Positions 34,033 through 42,546 of a stretch of DNA of 64,000 nt are shown in pieces; the first letter of the stretch is position 1, and each line of letters begins with the position of its first letter. The position numbers and the translations under genes are program-made. Below the pieces are notes generated by a model, which made no database searches, had not been told where the DNA came from, and saw only the letters and a program-made list of their open reading frames with translations. The stretch is from Gammaproteobacteria bacterium (GTDB lineage: Bacteria > Pseudomonadota > Gammaproteobacteria > Ga0077536): NCBI GenBank assembly GCA_024235015.1, contig JACKNG010000008.1:1-64000 (forward strand), in the 5' to 3' direction.

Positions 34033-35043
34033 ATGACCGCCCGCACGCCGTTCCCGCCCCAACTCGTCGACCGTTTCGGCCGGGTGGTGAGCTACGTACG
34101 CATGTCGGTCACCGATCGCTGCGATTTCCGCTGCGTCTACTGCATGGCCGAGGACATGGAGTTCCTGCCGCGGGCGCGCATCCTCACCCTCGAGGAACTG
34201 GCGCTGGCCGGCCGCGCCTTCACCGAGCTCGGGGTACGCAAGCTGCGCCTCACCGGCGGCGAGCCGCTGGTGCGCAACAACGTCATCAAGCTGTTCCGCG
34301 ATCTCGGCCAGCTGCCCGGGCTCGACGAGCTGACCGTGACCACCAACGGCTCGCAGCTCGTCAAGCTGGCCGGCGCGCTGCGCGCGGCCGGGGTGCGCCG
34401 GGTCAACATCAGCCTCGACTCGCTCGATGCGGAACGCTTCCGTCGCCTCACCCGCACCGGCGACCTCGCCCAGGTCCAGCGCGGCATCGACGCCGCCCTC
34501 GCGGCCGGCTTCGACAAGGTCAAGATCAACAGCGTCATCCTGCGCAACCGCAACGACGACGAGATCGTGCCGCTGGTCCGCTACGCCGCCGCGCGCGGCA
34601 TGGACATCGCCTTCATCGAGGAGATGCCACTCGGCGTGATCGGCGATCACGACCGCGCCGAGGCCTACATCTCGAGCGACGACATCCGCGCCGAGATCGA
34701 GCGCGTCTACGACCTCATTCCGACGACCGAGACCACCGGCGGTCCGGCGCGCTACTTCCGCCTCGCCGAGCGCGGCACCCGGGTCGGCTTCATCTCGCCG
34801 CACAGCCACAACTTCTGCGACGACTGCAACCGTGTGCGCCTGACCGCCGAGGGCCGCCTGCTGTTGTGCCTGGGCCAGGAGCACTCGGTCGACCTCAAGC
34901 AGGTCATGCGCACCTGGCCGGGCGACATCGACCGTCTCAAGCAGGCCATCGTCGATGCCATGGCGATCAAGCCCAAGGGCCACGACTTCAACCTCCACGA
35001 GCAGCCGCTGATCTTCCGCCACATGAGCCATACCGGCGGCTGA
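34033..35043 (+). CDS. moaA: GTP 3',8-cyclase MoaA
   Basis: A 336-residue radical SAM enzyme that rearranges GTP for the first step of molybdopterin synthesis. The SAM cluster cysteines are 30, 34 and 37 in RCDFRCVYCM. The C-terminal substrate cluster uses Cys262, 265 and 279 (FCDDCN, LLLCLG). GGEPL follows for SAM binding. The usual C-terminal GG is present (HTGG). It opens a plus-strand run moaA, tupB, tupC, mobA, mobB, moeA. Confidence 0.97.
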   Translation: MTARTPFPPQLVDRFGRVVSYVRMSVTDRCDFRCVYCMAEDMEFLPRARILTLEELALAGRAFTELGVRKLRLTGGEPLVRNNVIKLFRDLGQLPGLDELTVTTNGSQLVKLAGALRAAGVRRVNISLDSLDAERFRRLTRTGDLAQVQRGIDAALAAGFDKVKINSVILRNRNDDEIVPLVRYAAARGMDIAFIEEMPLGVIGDHDRAEAYISSDDIRAEIERVYDLIPTTETTGGPARYFRLAERGTRVGFISPHSHNFCDDCNRVRLTAEGRLLLCLGQEHSVDLKQVMRTWPGDIDRLKQAIVDAMAIKPKGHDFNLHEQPLIFRHMSHTGG

Positions 35044-35139
35044 CGCGGGCGCGCGGCGCCGTGGCTGTCGTGGACAGCGTTGCGCGCCGCGGCTACCGTT
35101 ACGAACCGGCGGCAGCCTGCCCCCTCAACCGTCGTAGTC

Positions 35140-35841
35140 ATGCACGAGCTCGGCCCGGCCATCACCCAAGCGCTGCACCTGCTCCTCTCGGGCGACACCG
35201 TGTTGTGGTCGATCATCGGCGTCTCGTTCTCGGTGTCCCTGCGCGCCATCGCCATCGCCACCCCGCTCGCCCTTGCCGCCGCCTTCGTGCTGGCCTACCT
35301 GCGCTTTCCTGGCCGCCGCATCCTCGTCACCACCGTCAACACCCTGATGGCGGTACCCGCCGTGGTGGTCGGCCTGACCTGCTACCTGGTGCTGTCCAGC
35401 AACGGGCCGGCCGGCGGCCTGCACCTGCTGTTCACCCAGTGGGCCATGATCATCGGCCAGATCGTGCTGTGCCTGCCCCTGCTGGTGGCGATGGCGCACA
35501 GCGCCCTGCAGAGCGGCGACCAGCGCGCCTGGGAAACCGCCCTGACCCTCGGCGCATCACGCCTGCGCGCCATGCGCACGGTGATGTACGAGGTCCGCTT
35601 CGGCCTGCTCGCCGCGATCATCGCCGCCTTCGGCCGCATCATCGCCGAGGTCGGCTGCTCGATGATGGTCGGCGGCAACATCCTCCATCACACGCGCAAC
35701 ATCCCCACCGCGATCGCGCTGGAAACGGCAAAGGGCGAGTTCGCCCAGGGCATCGCGCTGGGCGGCGTGCTGCTGGCCTTCGCCCTGCTGCTCAACCTCG
35801 CCCTCGGCTACGCCCAGGGCAGCGGCCGCGTCATCCCGTGA
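35140..35841 (+). CDS. tupB: Tungstate-type ABC transporter permease (TupB-like)
   Basis: A 233-residue permease with five to six helices and the EAA-like loop GASRLRAMRTVMYEVRFGLLAAI. TupB/WtpB-like features include the N-terminal SFSVSLRAIAIATPLALAAAF, NTLMAVPAVVVGLTCYLVLS and VGCSMMVGGNILHHTRNIPTAIALET. It pairs with the ATPase that overlaps it by 4 bases. The position between moaA and mobA points to tungstate or molybdate. The periplasmic binding protein TupA is not in the window. ATG 35140 is chosen; an upstream ATG would add an atypical 20-residue leader. Confidence 0.88.
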   Translation: MHELGPAITQALHLLLSGDTVLWSIIGVSFSVSLRAIAIATPLALAAAFVLAYLRFPGRRILVTTVNTLMAVPAVVVGLTCYLVLSSNGPAGGLHLLFTQWAMIIGQIVLCLPLLVAMAHSALQSGDQRAWETALTLGASRLRAMRTVMYEVRFGLLAAIIAAFGRIIAEVGCSMMVGGNILHHTRNIPTAIALETAKGEFAQGIALGGVLLAFALLLNLALGYAQGSGRVIP

Positions 35842-36566
35842 ACCAGGACGCCTCCGCACCGCTCGTCGAACTGGCCGGGGTGCACCTCGCGCGCGGCGGC
35901 CGCCGTGTGCTCGACATCGACCATCTGGCGGTGCGGCGCGGGCAGGTCCTGAGCCTGTCCGGCGCCAACGGGTCCGGCAAGACCAGCCTGCTCAAGCTCA
36001 TGGCCGGCCTGCTGATCGCCGATGGCGGCACCCTGCGCTGCCTCGGTACGAGCATGCGCGCGCGCGCCGCCGCGCGCTTCTGTCGCGGGCGCCACGTCTA
36101 TCTCCACCAGGTGCCCTACCTGTTCGACGGCACGGTCGAGGACAACGTCGCCTACGGACTCAAGCTGCGCGGGCGCGACCCGGCGCAGCGTCGCGTCGAG
36201 ATCCGCGACGCCCTCGCCTGGGCCGAGCTCGACCATCTCCTGGACCGGCCCGCCAGGCAGCTCTCCGGCGGCGAGCAGCAGCGCGTGGCGCTGGTGCGGG
36301 CACGCATCCTCGCCCCCACCCTGCTGCTGCTCGACGAGATCACCGCGAACATGGATCGCGACAGTCGCCGGCGCACCTATGCCATGGTCGAAGACCTGCG
36401 CCAGTGTGGTTCGAGCGTGGTGTTCGCGTCGCACGATGCCGAGGCCCTGGCGGCCCTGGGTGACACTGCCCTGGTCCTCGCCGCAGGCCGCCTGGGCGCG
36501 GCCCGGCCGGCGCCCGCCGCGATCATCCGCCTGGCCGGGCGCGCGGCGCGCCCCGACACCCGCTGA
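35838..36566 (+). CDS. tupC: Tungstate-type ABC transporter ATPase (TupC-like)
   Basis: A 242-residue ABC ATPase. Walker A is GANGSGKTS near residue 43, the signature is LSGGEQQRVALVRA, and Walker B is LLLLDEITANMD. No C-terminal molybdate-binding (MOP) domain is present, unlike ModC, which fits TupC. GTG 35838 overlaps the tupB stop (GTGA). It energises oxyanion uptake through TupB. Confidence 0.9.
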   Translation: MNQDASAPLVELAGVHLARGGRRVLDIDHLAVRRGQVLSLSGANGSGKTSLLKLMAGLLIADGGTLRCLGTSMRARAAARFCRGRHVYLHQVPYLFDGTVEDNVAYGLKLRGRDPAQRRVEIRDALAWAELDHLLDRPARQLSGGEQQRVALVRARILAPTLLLLDEITANMDRDSRRRTYAMVEDLRQCGSSVVFASHDAEALAALGDTALVLAAGRLGAARPAPAAIIRLAGRAARPDTR

Positions 36567-36572
36567 CGGGCC

Positions 36573-37178
36573 GTGGACGAGCCCGCCAACATCACCGGCT
36601 GCATCCTGGCCGGCGGCCTGGGCCGGCGCTTCGACGGCGTCGACAAGGGCCTGTTGCCGCTCGCCGGCCGGCCCCTGGTGGCACACGTCCTCGCCCGCCT
36701 GCGTCCGCAGGTCGACGCCGTCGTGATCAGCGCCAATCGCAACCTCGCCGACTACGCGGCGCTCGCCGTCCCGGTGATCAGCGATGCCCACCCGGCCGCC
36801 TACGCCGGCCCCCTGGCCGGCTGCCTCGCCGCCCTGCGGGCGACGCGCTCGCCCTGGATCTGCACCGCGGCCTGCGACAGCCCCTTCCTGCCGGCCGACC
36901 TCGTCACGCGACTGCAGCAGGCGCTGACGGCTGGACAGGCGGATATCGCCGTGGTGCGCAGCGACGGCCGCCTGCAGCCGGTCTTCGCGTTGTTCGGCCG
37001 TGCACTGGCGCCCTCGCTGGAGGCCTTCCTGGCCGAGGGCGGGCGCAAGGTCGACGCCTGGTTCGCGCGACACCGCGTCGCCGAGGCCGATTTCGAACGC
37101 GACACCGCCGCCTTCCTCAACGTCAACACGCCGGCCGACCTCGACCGCGCCGCGCGCAGGCTCGCTGCCCATGCTTGA
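36573..37178 (+). CDS. mobA: Molybdenum cofactor guanylyltransferase MobA
   Basis: A 201-residue nucleotidyltransferase. The GTP-binding loop ILAGGLGRRFDGVDKGLLPL is near residues 11-30; ACDSPFLP holds the metal-binding Asp. MobA attaches GMP to Mo-molybdopterin to make MGD. The tungsten AOR uses a non-dinucleotide cofactor and CoxL-type enzymes use MCD, so MobA implies a further DMSO-reductase-family enzyme elsewhere in the genome. GTG 36573 starts it 6 bases after tupC. Confidence 0.93.
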   Translation: MDEPANITGCILAGGLGRRFDGVDKGLLPLAGRPLVAHVLARLRPQVDAVVISANRNLADYAALAVPVISDAHPAAYAGPLAGCLAALRATRSPWICTAACDSPFLPADLVTRLQQALTAGQADIAVVRSDGRLQPVFALFGRALAPSLEAFLAEGGRKVDAWFARHRVAEADFERDTAAFLNVNTPADLDRAARRLAAHA

Positions 37179-37728
37179 ACACGTTGCCGGGGTCGCCGTC
37201 CTCGGGGTCATCGCCGCCAGCGGCACCGGCAAGACCACCCTGCTGCGCCGGGTCATCCCGCACCTGACCGCGGACGGCTTGCGCGTGGGCTGTATCAAGC
37301 ACACCCACCACCCGTTCGACATCGACCAGCCCGGCAAGGACAGCTACCTGCTGCGCGCGGCCGGTGCCGAGCAGATGCTGCTGGGATCGGCCGGGCACTG
37401 GGCGCTGATGGTCGATACCGGCGACACCACCGACGCGCCGCTGGCCGAGCTCATCGCGCGCCTCGATCTCGCGCGTCTCGACGTCGTCCTGGTCGAGGGT
37501 TTCCGCGGCGAGGACATTCCGCGCATCGAGGTGCACCGCCACGAACTCGGTCTGGCGCCACTGTGCCGGGACACGGCCAACGTCGTCGCGCTGGCCACCA
37601 ACCAGCGCCCCACGCCCACCGTCGCAGTGCCGATACTGGACCTCGACGATGCCGCCGCCATCGCCACGTTCGTCGCCGGGCGCGTGCGCCGCTTCGCCCC
37701 CTTGCGAGCGCGCGGCGCGCACGCATAA
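37171..37728 (+). CDS. mobB: Molybdopterin-guanine dinucleotide biosynthesis adaptor MobB
   Basis: A 185-residue P-loop GTPase. Walker A is AASGTGKTTLLRRVI near residues 15-29, followed by VGCIKHTHHPFDIDQPGKDSYL with the conserved His residues, and VLVEGFRGEDIPRIEV. MobB helps MobA by supplying GTP. It overlaps mobA by 8 bases and moeA by one base (TAATG). Confidence 0.94.
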   Translation: MLEHVAGVAVLGVIAASGTGKTTLLRRVIPHLTADGLRVGCIKHTHHPFDIDQPGKDSYLLRAAGAEQMLLGSAGHWALMVDTGDTTDAPLAELIARLDLARLDVVLVEGFRGEDIPRIEVHRHELGLAPLCRDTANVVALATNQRPTPTVAVPILDLDDAAAIATFVAGRVRRFAPLRARGAHA

Positions 37729-38993
37729 TGACGCCCATGGCCATCCGCGATCCCAGCTGCGACGACGACTTCGACCACGCCTCGCTGACCTGCAACGAGG
37801 CGATCGAACGCATCCTCGCCGCAGTCGAGGTGGTCGAGGGCCACGAGCGCCTGCACCTGCGCGCGGCGCTCGGCCGGGTGCTCGCGGGCGACATCCATTC
37901 GCCCGTCGACGTGCCCCAGCACACCAACTCGGCGATGGACGGCTACGCCGTGCGCGCCGCCGACCTGCCCACGCACGGCACGGCGCGCTTCACGGTCATC
38001 GGCACGGCGTTTGCCGGGCGCCCTTTCGACGGCGCCGCCGGCGCCGCCCAGGCGGTGCGCATCATGACCGGCGCACCGCTGCCGGACGGCACCGATACCG
38101 TGATCATGCAGGAGCACGTCGCAAGCGACGGCGCGGCGATCACCGTCGATGGCCAGCACCAGCGCGGCCAGAACGTGCGTGCGGCCGGCGAAGACCTGCG
38201 CCGCGGCCAGCGCGTGCTGGCCCGCGGTCACCGCCTCGGCGCGGCCGAACTCGGCCTCGTCGCCTCGCTCGGCATCGGCGAGGTCGACGTCACGCGGCGC
38301 GTGCGCGTGGCCTACTTCTCGACCGGCGACGAGCTGCGCTCGATCGGCGAGCCGCTCGGCCGCGGCGAAATCTTCGACTCCAACCGCTACACCCTCTACG
38401 GCATGCTGCGCGAGGCCGGCGCCGAGATCATCGACATGGGCGTGGTGCGCGACACCCGCGAGGCGGTCGAGCAGGCCCTGCGCGAGGCCGCGGCGGTGGC
38501 CGACGTCGTCATCACCTCCGGCGGCGTGTCGGTCGGCGAGGCCGATTACATCAAGAGCGTGCTCGCCGCCATCGGCCAGGTCGGGTTCTGGAAAGTGGCG
38601 ATGAAGCCGGGGCGTCCGCTGGCTTTCGGCCGCATCGGGCGCGCGCGTTTCTTCGGCCTGCCCGGCAACCCGGTGTCGGTGATGGTGACCTTCCAGCAGT
38701 TCGTGCTGCCGGCGCTGACGCGCATGGCGGGCGCCGCGCCGCGCCCACCGCTGACCCTGCAGGCGCGCACCACCGCGACCCTGAAGAAACGTCCCGGCCG
38801 CATGGAATTCCAGCGCGGCATGCTCGCGCGCGGCGCCGACGGCGTACTCGAGGTCACCCCGACCGGGGACCAGGGTTCGGGCATCCTGCACTCGATGTCG
38901 ACGGCCGACTGTTACATCGTGCTCGACATCGGGTGCGGCCGGGTCGAGCCCGGCAGCCTGGTCGACGTGCAGCCCTTCACCGCCGCCGGCTGA
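37728..38993 (+). CDS. moeA: Molybdopterin molybdotransferase MoeA
   Basis: A 421-residue protein with the four-domain MoeA layout. N-terminal NSAMDGYAVRAADL, the central GDELRSIGEPLGRGEIFDSN and ITSGGVSVGEADYI loops, and LPGNPVSVMVTF are all in place. MoeA inserts Mo (or W) into adenylylated molybdopterin. The ATG 37728 overlaps the mobB stop by one base; ATG 37737 is an alternative. It ends the plus-strand Moco run, convergent with pqqB. Confidence 0.95.
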   Translation: MTPMAIRDPSCDDDFDHASLTCNEAIERILAAVEVVEGHERLHLRAALGRVLAGDIHSPVDVPQHTNSAMDGYAVRAADLPTHGTARFTVIGTAFAGRPFDGAAGAAQAVRIMTGAPLPDGTDTVIMQEHVASDGAAITVDGQHQRGQNVRAAGEDLRRGQRVLARGHRLGAAELGLVASLGIGEVDVTRRVRVAYFSTGDELRSIGEPLGRGEIFDSNRYTLYGMLREAGAEIIDMGVVRDTREAVEQALREAAAVADVVITSGGVSVGEADYIKSVLAAIGQVGFWKVAMKPGRPLAFGRIGRARFFGLPGNPVSVMVTFQQFVLPALTRMAGAAPRPPLTLQARTTATLKKRPGRMEFQRGMLARGADGVLEVTPTGDQGSGILHSMSTADCYIVLDIGCGRVEPGSLVDVQPFTAAG

Positions 38994-39017
38994 CGCGCGC
39001 GCCGGCCGCGGCCGCGC

Positions 39018-39944
39018 TCACAACTCGATGGCCATGCCGTCGTAGGACACCTCCCATCCCGCCGCCTCGACCGCGCGCCGTTCCGGGGTGTCGCCGATCA
39101 GGATGGGATTGGTGGTGTTGATGTGGATGAAGACCTTGCGCGCAATGCCGAGGCCGCCCAGGGCGGCCATCGTGCCGTCGTCGCCAGACACGCTGAGATG
39201 GCCCATGCGCTGCCCGGTCTTGACTCCGACGCCGTCACGGATCATCTCGTCGTCGGTCCACAGCGTGCCGTCGAAGAACACCAGGGCGGCGCCGCGGATG
39301 CGCGCTGCCAGGGCCTCGGTCATGCGCGCGCAGGCCGGGATGTAGAAGAACTTCGCGCCGTCGTCGGCGCACACTTCGAGCGCGATGGTGTCTTCGTCGA
39401 CGGTGCCGAAATTGTCACCCTGCGAGGCGTCCTCCAGCCACAGCGCGACCTTGCCCGGCACGGCGAAGGGCGTCACCGTGAGAGCGAGGGTACTGCCGTC
39501 GCGGCGGGCCAGGGCGCAGGGCTGGTCGAGGGCCAGCGGCCGGCGCTCGACGAACTCGGGGTTGAGCACGTTGAAGATCGAGTTGGCCGCGAGCACCGCC
39601 AGCACGCGCGGCGTGCCGTAGACCGCGAACGGCTGCGACTCGCGCAGGTTGAGCAGGCCGGCGACGTGGTCGACGTCGGCATTGGTCAGCACGACCGCCT
39701 TGATCGGGCTGTCGCGCAAGCCCTCGCGTGGGTGCAGGATGTCGTTGTCGTTGATCTGCTGGCGCAGGTCGGGCGAGGCATTGCACAGCACCCAGTCGCG
39801 GCCATCGGCGCTGATCGCGAGCGAGGACTGGGTGCGCCGCGGTGCCGCCGGGTCACCCGCCCGCGCCCGCGCGCTGTTGGGATGGTTGCAGTTCCACTGC
39901 GGGTAGCCACCGCCGGCGGCGGACCCCAGGACGCGAATGTGCAT
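39018..39944 (-). CDS. pqqB: PQQ biosynthesis protein PqqB
   Basis: A 308-residue metallo-beta-lactamase-fold protein. The N-terminus MHIRVLGSAAGGGYPQWNCN is the PqqB signature; the metal region TNADVDHVAGLL replaces the classical HxHxDH. PqqB hydroxylates a tyrosine-derived ring in the PqqA-derived precursor. It is not in the pqqACDE operon 4.2 kb away; instead it follows moaE by 10 bases in a moaD-moaE-pqqB run. That places a PQQ gene under shared transcription with molybdopterin synthase. Confidence 0.96.
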   Translation of the reverse strand: MHIRVLGSAAGGGYPQWNCNHPNSARARAGDPAAPRRTQSSLAISADGRDWVLCNASPDLRQQINDNDILHPREGLRDSPIKAVVLTNADVDHVAGLLNLRESQPFAVYGTPRVLAVLAANSIFNVLNPEFVERRPLALDQPCALARRDGSTLALTVTPFAVPGKVALWLEDASQGDNFGTVDEDTIALEVCADDGAKFFYIPACARMTEALAARIRGAALVFFDGTLWTDDEMIRDGVGVKTGQRMGHLSVSGDDGTMAALGGLGIARKVFIHINTTNPILIGDTPERRAVEAAGWEVSYDGMAIEL

Positions 39945-39954
39945 GGCGAAACCC

Positions 39955-40416
39955 TCAGCGCGGCTCGAACTCGGCGCTCGAACCGGGCGTGTTGTTGGCC
40001 ACCCAGCGTGCGCCGGACGCAGCCTGCTCCTTCTTCCAGAACGGCGCCGTCGACTTGAGTTCCTCCATCAGGTGACGGCAGGACTCGAAGGCATGGGCGC
40101 GGTGTGCCGACCACACCGCGACCAGCACGATCGGATCGCCGGGGCGGACCTCGCCGACGCGGTGGACTATCAGGGCGTGATCGAGCTGCCAGCGCGCGCG
40201 CGCCGCCGCGACCAGGCCCTCGAGATGGCGCTCGGTCATGCCGGGGTAGTGCTCGAGCCACATCGACTCGACCGCCTCGCCCTCGTTGAAGTCGCGCATC
40301 GAACCGACGAAGGTCGCCGCCGCACCGACGCGGCGGCGGCGCTCGCCGAGCGCGGTCTCCGCCGCGCGCAGCTCGTCGTACGGATCGAACGGTTCGGAGG
40401 CGATGCGTACGCTCAT
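39955..40416 (-). CDS. moaE: Molybdopterin synthase catalytic subunit MoaE
   Basis: A 153-residue MoaE. GAAATFVGSMRDFNEG near residue 30, ALIVHRVGEVRPGDPIVLVAV, HRAHAFESCRHLMEELK and APFWKKE (active-site Lys) are present. With MoaD it converts cyclic pyranopterin monophosphate to molybdopterin. It follows moaD by 3 bases. Confidence 0.96.
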   Translation of the reverse strand: MSVRIASEPFDPYDELRAAETALGERRRRVGAAATFVGSMRDFNEGEAVESMWLEHYPGMTERHLEGLVAAARARWQLDHALIVHRVGEVRPGDPIVLVAVWSAHRAHAFESCRHLMEELKSTAPFWKKEQAASGARWVANNTPGSSAEFEPR

Positions 40417-40419
40417 CGT

Positions 40420-40653
40420 TCAGCCGCCGGTGACGGGCGGGAAATAGGCCACCTCGTCGTCCTCGCCGAGGGCGTGATCGGCGGTCGAATAGGCGTGGTT
40501 GACGGCGCACAGGACGCCCTCGGGCAAGGCCGGCTCGCCGGTCACGCGCGCCCACACCTCGCCCACCGTGAGCCCCTCGGCATGCGCGCACTCGGCCTCG
40601 CGGCGCCCCACGGTCTCCGCTAGACTGGCGAAAAAACGCACCTTGATTGACAT
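40420..40653 (-). CDS. moaD: Molybdopterin synthase sulfur carrier MoaD
   Basis: A 77-residue ubiquitin-like protein ending PPVTGG; the C-terminal Gly-Gly is thiocarboxylated by MoeB. MSIKVRFFASLAETVGRREA is the typical MoaD N-terminus. First gene of moaD-moaE-pqqB, divergent from moaC. A second, distinct MoaD-like protein is encoded at 53.7 kb. moeB is not in the window. Confidence 0.95.
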   Translation of the reverse strand: MSIKVRFFASLAETVGRREAECAHAEGLTVGEVWARVTGEPALPEGVLCAVNHAYSTADHALGEDDEVAYFPPVTGG

Positions 40654-40731
40654 GATCCGGAATTGCCTGCCTCGGCTGTCGACTGGACGCCGTAGTCTAC
40701 CTCAGGCCCCCGCCCGCTTCAGGAGTCGCCG

Positions 40732-41211
40732 GTGGCCGAACTGACCCACCTCGATGCCACCGGCCAGGCGCGCATGGTCGACGTCGGCGACAAGGCCGCG
40801 ACCCATCGGCGCGCGGTCGCCAGCGGCCGCATCACCATGGCTCCGTCCACGCTCGAACTCATCGTCAGCGGCGGTCACAAGAAGGGCGACGTGCTCGCCG
40901 TCGCGCGCATCGCCGGCATCATGGCGGCCAAGCGCACGCCGGACCTGATTCCCCTGTGCCACCCCATCGCCCTGACCAAGGTCGAAATCGAGCTCGCAGC
41001 CGTCACCGAGCCGGCCGGCATCACCTGCCGCGCGGTGGCCGAGACCCACGGCCCCACCGGGGTCGAGATCGAGGCCCTCACCGCGGTGCAGATCGCGCTG
41101 CTCACGGTCTACGACATGTGCAAGGCCGTCGATCGCGGCATGGTCATCGGCGAGGTCGGGCTCGACGCCAAGTCGGGCGGTCGCTCCGGCAGCTGGCAGC
41201 GCCAGGCCTGA
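40732..41211 (+). CDS. moaC: Cyclic pyranopterin monophosphate synthase MoaC
   Basis: A 159-residue MoaC. LTHLDATGQARMVDVGDKA, the KKGDVLAVARIAGIMAAKRT region, LIPLCHPIALTK and VEIEALTAVQIALLTVYDMCKAVDRGM are all conserved, including the catalytic Lys and Asp residues. It converts the MoaA product to cPMP. GTG 40732 is chosen because the protein then starts AELTHLD as in the family. Divergent from moaD, convergent with the hydrolase. Confidence 0.96.
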   Translation: MAELTHLDATGQARMVDVGDKAATHRRAVASGRITMAPSTLELIVSGGHKKGDVLAVARIAGIMAAKRTPDLIPLCHPIALTKVEIELAAVTEPAGITCRAVAETHGPTGVEIEALTAVQIALLTVYDMCKAVDRGMVIGEVGLDAKSGGRSGSWQRQA

Positions 41212-41223
41212 GACGCGGCGCGC

Positions 41224-42111
41224 CTACCAGTGCGCGCGCAGAAACTCGCCGATGCGGGTGATGCCCGCGCGCCCCTCGGGCAGCATCGGGTGGAAGGCGT
41301 GCCAGACGTGGATCATGTCGTCCCAAATCTCCAGCGTGCTGTCGACCCCGGCCGAGCGTGCCGCCTCGTGCAGCACGACCGCGTCGTCGAGCAGGACCTC
41401 GTCACGCCCGACGTGGATCAGCAGCGGCGGCAGGCCGCCGAGGTCGGCACGGTTGGGTGAGGCCCAGGCGGTGTCGGGCGCCGCGCCCTGCAGGTAGCGT
41501 TCGGCCATGAAGCGGACATCGTCGGGGTGGATCATGGGATCGGCCGCGGCGCGCGTGTGGTAGGACGCGTTGCTGCAGCACAGGTCCGCCCACGGGCTCA
41601 GGGCGGCGGCCGCGGCCGGCATCGCCACACCGCGGTCACGCGCGGCGAGCAGGGTCGCCACGGTCAGCCCGCCACCGGCAGAATCGCCGGCCACGGCCAG
41701 CGCACCGGGCGCATGGCCCTGCTCCAGCAACCAGGCGTAGGCTGCCAGCGCATCCTCCACCGCGGCGGGGAATGCGGCCTCCGGGGCGAGCCGGTAGTCC
41801 GGCAACAGTACCGCGGCGCCGCTGGCGCGCGACAATTCCCCGGCCAGGGCGCGGTGGGTGTTGGGAGACCCCATCACGTAACCGCCGCCATGCAGGTAGA
41901 GCAGGGCCTGCGCAGTGGAGGCGCCCGGCGCACGCAGCCACTCGGCTGGCCGCCCGCCGGCCGTCACGCGCTCGACCGCGACGTCGTCGGCAACGCGGAA
42001 GGCGACCTTCTCCATCAGCGCCCGGCGGGCTTCGATCGGCGTCTGCTCACCCGGCGCGAGCGCCTTCTCGCGCAGCACCGCCTTCAGCTTGATGATTTCG
42101 GAACTCGGCAC
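41224..42111 (-). CDS. Alpha/beta hydrolase, hormone-sensitive lipase family
   Basis: A 295-residue esterase. The oxyanion-hole motif LYLHGGGYVMGSP is near residue 72, the nucleophile in GDSAGGGLT near residue 142, the acid in VGRDEVLLDD, and the His in HVWHAFHP. No signal peptide, so cytoplasmic. It hydrolyses short-chain esters, substrate unknown. It lies 43 bases downstream of the pterin dehydratase gene, probably last in the DUF447-mfnB-like-phhB operon. Confidence 0.9.
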   Translation of the reverse strand: MPSSEIIKLKAVLREKALAPGEQTPIEARRALMEKVAFRVADDVAVERVTAGGRPAEWLRAPGASTAQALLYLHGGGYVMGSPNTHRALAGELSRASGAAVLLPDYRLAPEAAFPAAVEDALAAYAWLLEQGHAPGALAVAGDSAGGGLTVATLLAARDRGVAMPAAAAALSPWADLCCSNASYHTRAAADPMIHPDDVRFMAERYLQGAAPDTAWASPNRADLGGLPPLLIHVGRDEVLLDDAVVLHEAARSAGVDSTLEIWDDMIHVWHAFHPMLPEGRAGITRIGEFLRAHW

Positions 42112-42154
42112 GTGATGCTCTCCTCGATGCGACCGGCGCGCGCGGCGCCGGAAT

Positions 42155-42541
42155 TCAGTCGTACTTGAGGTACTTGAAGCGCGGGTCGTCGGGTGTGCCC
42201 TCGAGGGCCGAATCCGCTTCCTTGCCAGGCTGCCACTGCACCACGTCCTCGATCTTGCGCGCGAGTTCGAAGTCCTTGGCCGTGACGCCCTTGGCGGCGT
42301 GGTTCATCAGTTTCACGTTGACGAACGCGTAGGACACCGTGAGATCGGGGTGATGCCAGGCCGCTTCGGCCAGGTGGCCGACGGTGTTGACCACCATCAG
42401 CGTCGATTTCCAACCCGAGGTCTTGTACTTGCGCCGGATCCAGCCGTCCTGGTAGGTCCAGTGGGGCAATTCCTCGCGCAGGCGTTCTTCGATCTCGGCC
42501 TCGCTGTAGACCTCCTCGGCCTTACGTTCTCTCCAACCCAT
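42155..42541 (-). CDS. Pterin-4a-carbinolamine dehydratase family protein
   Basis: A 128-residue protein of the PCD/DCoH fold. The signature EAAWHHPDLTVSYAFVNVK and NHAAKGVTAKDFELARKIE holds the catalytic His residues. Classical members recycle the pterin cofactor of phenylalanine hydroxylase, but no hydroxylase is nearby. Comparative work on this family has linked some members to molybdenum cofactor, and this one sits in a cofactor region after an MfnB-like gene. The residues after about 105 form an unusual acidic tail ending KYLKYD. Confidence 0.85.
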   Translation of the reverse strand: MGWRERKAEEVYSEAEIEERLREELPHWTYQDGWIRRKYKTSGWKSTLMVVNTVGHLAEAAWHHPDLTVSYAFVNVKLMNHAAKGVTAKDFELARKIEDVVQWQPGKEADSALEGTPDDPRFKYLKYD

Positions 42542-42546
42542 CTTCG

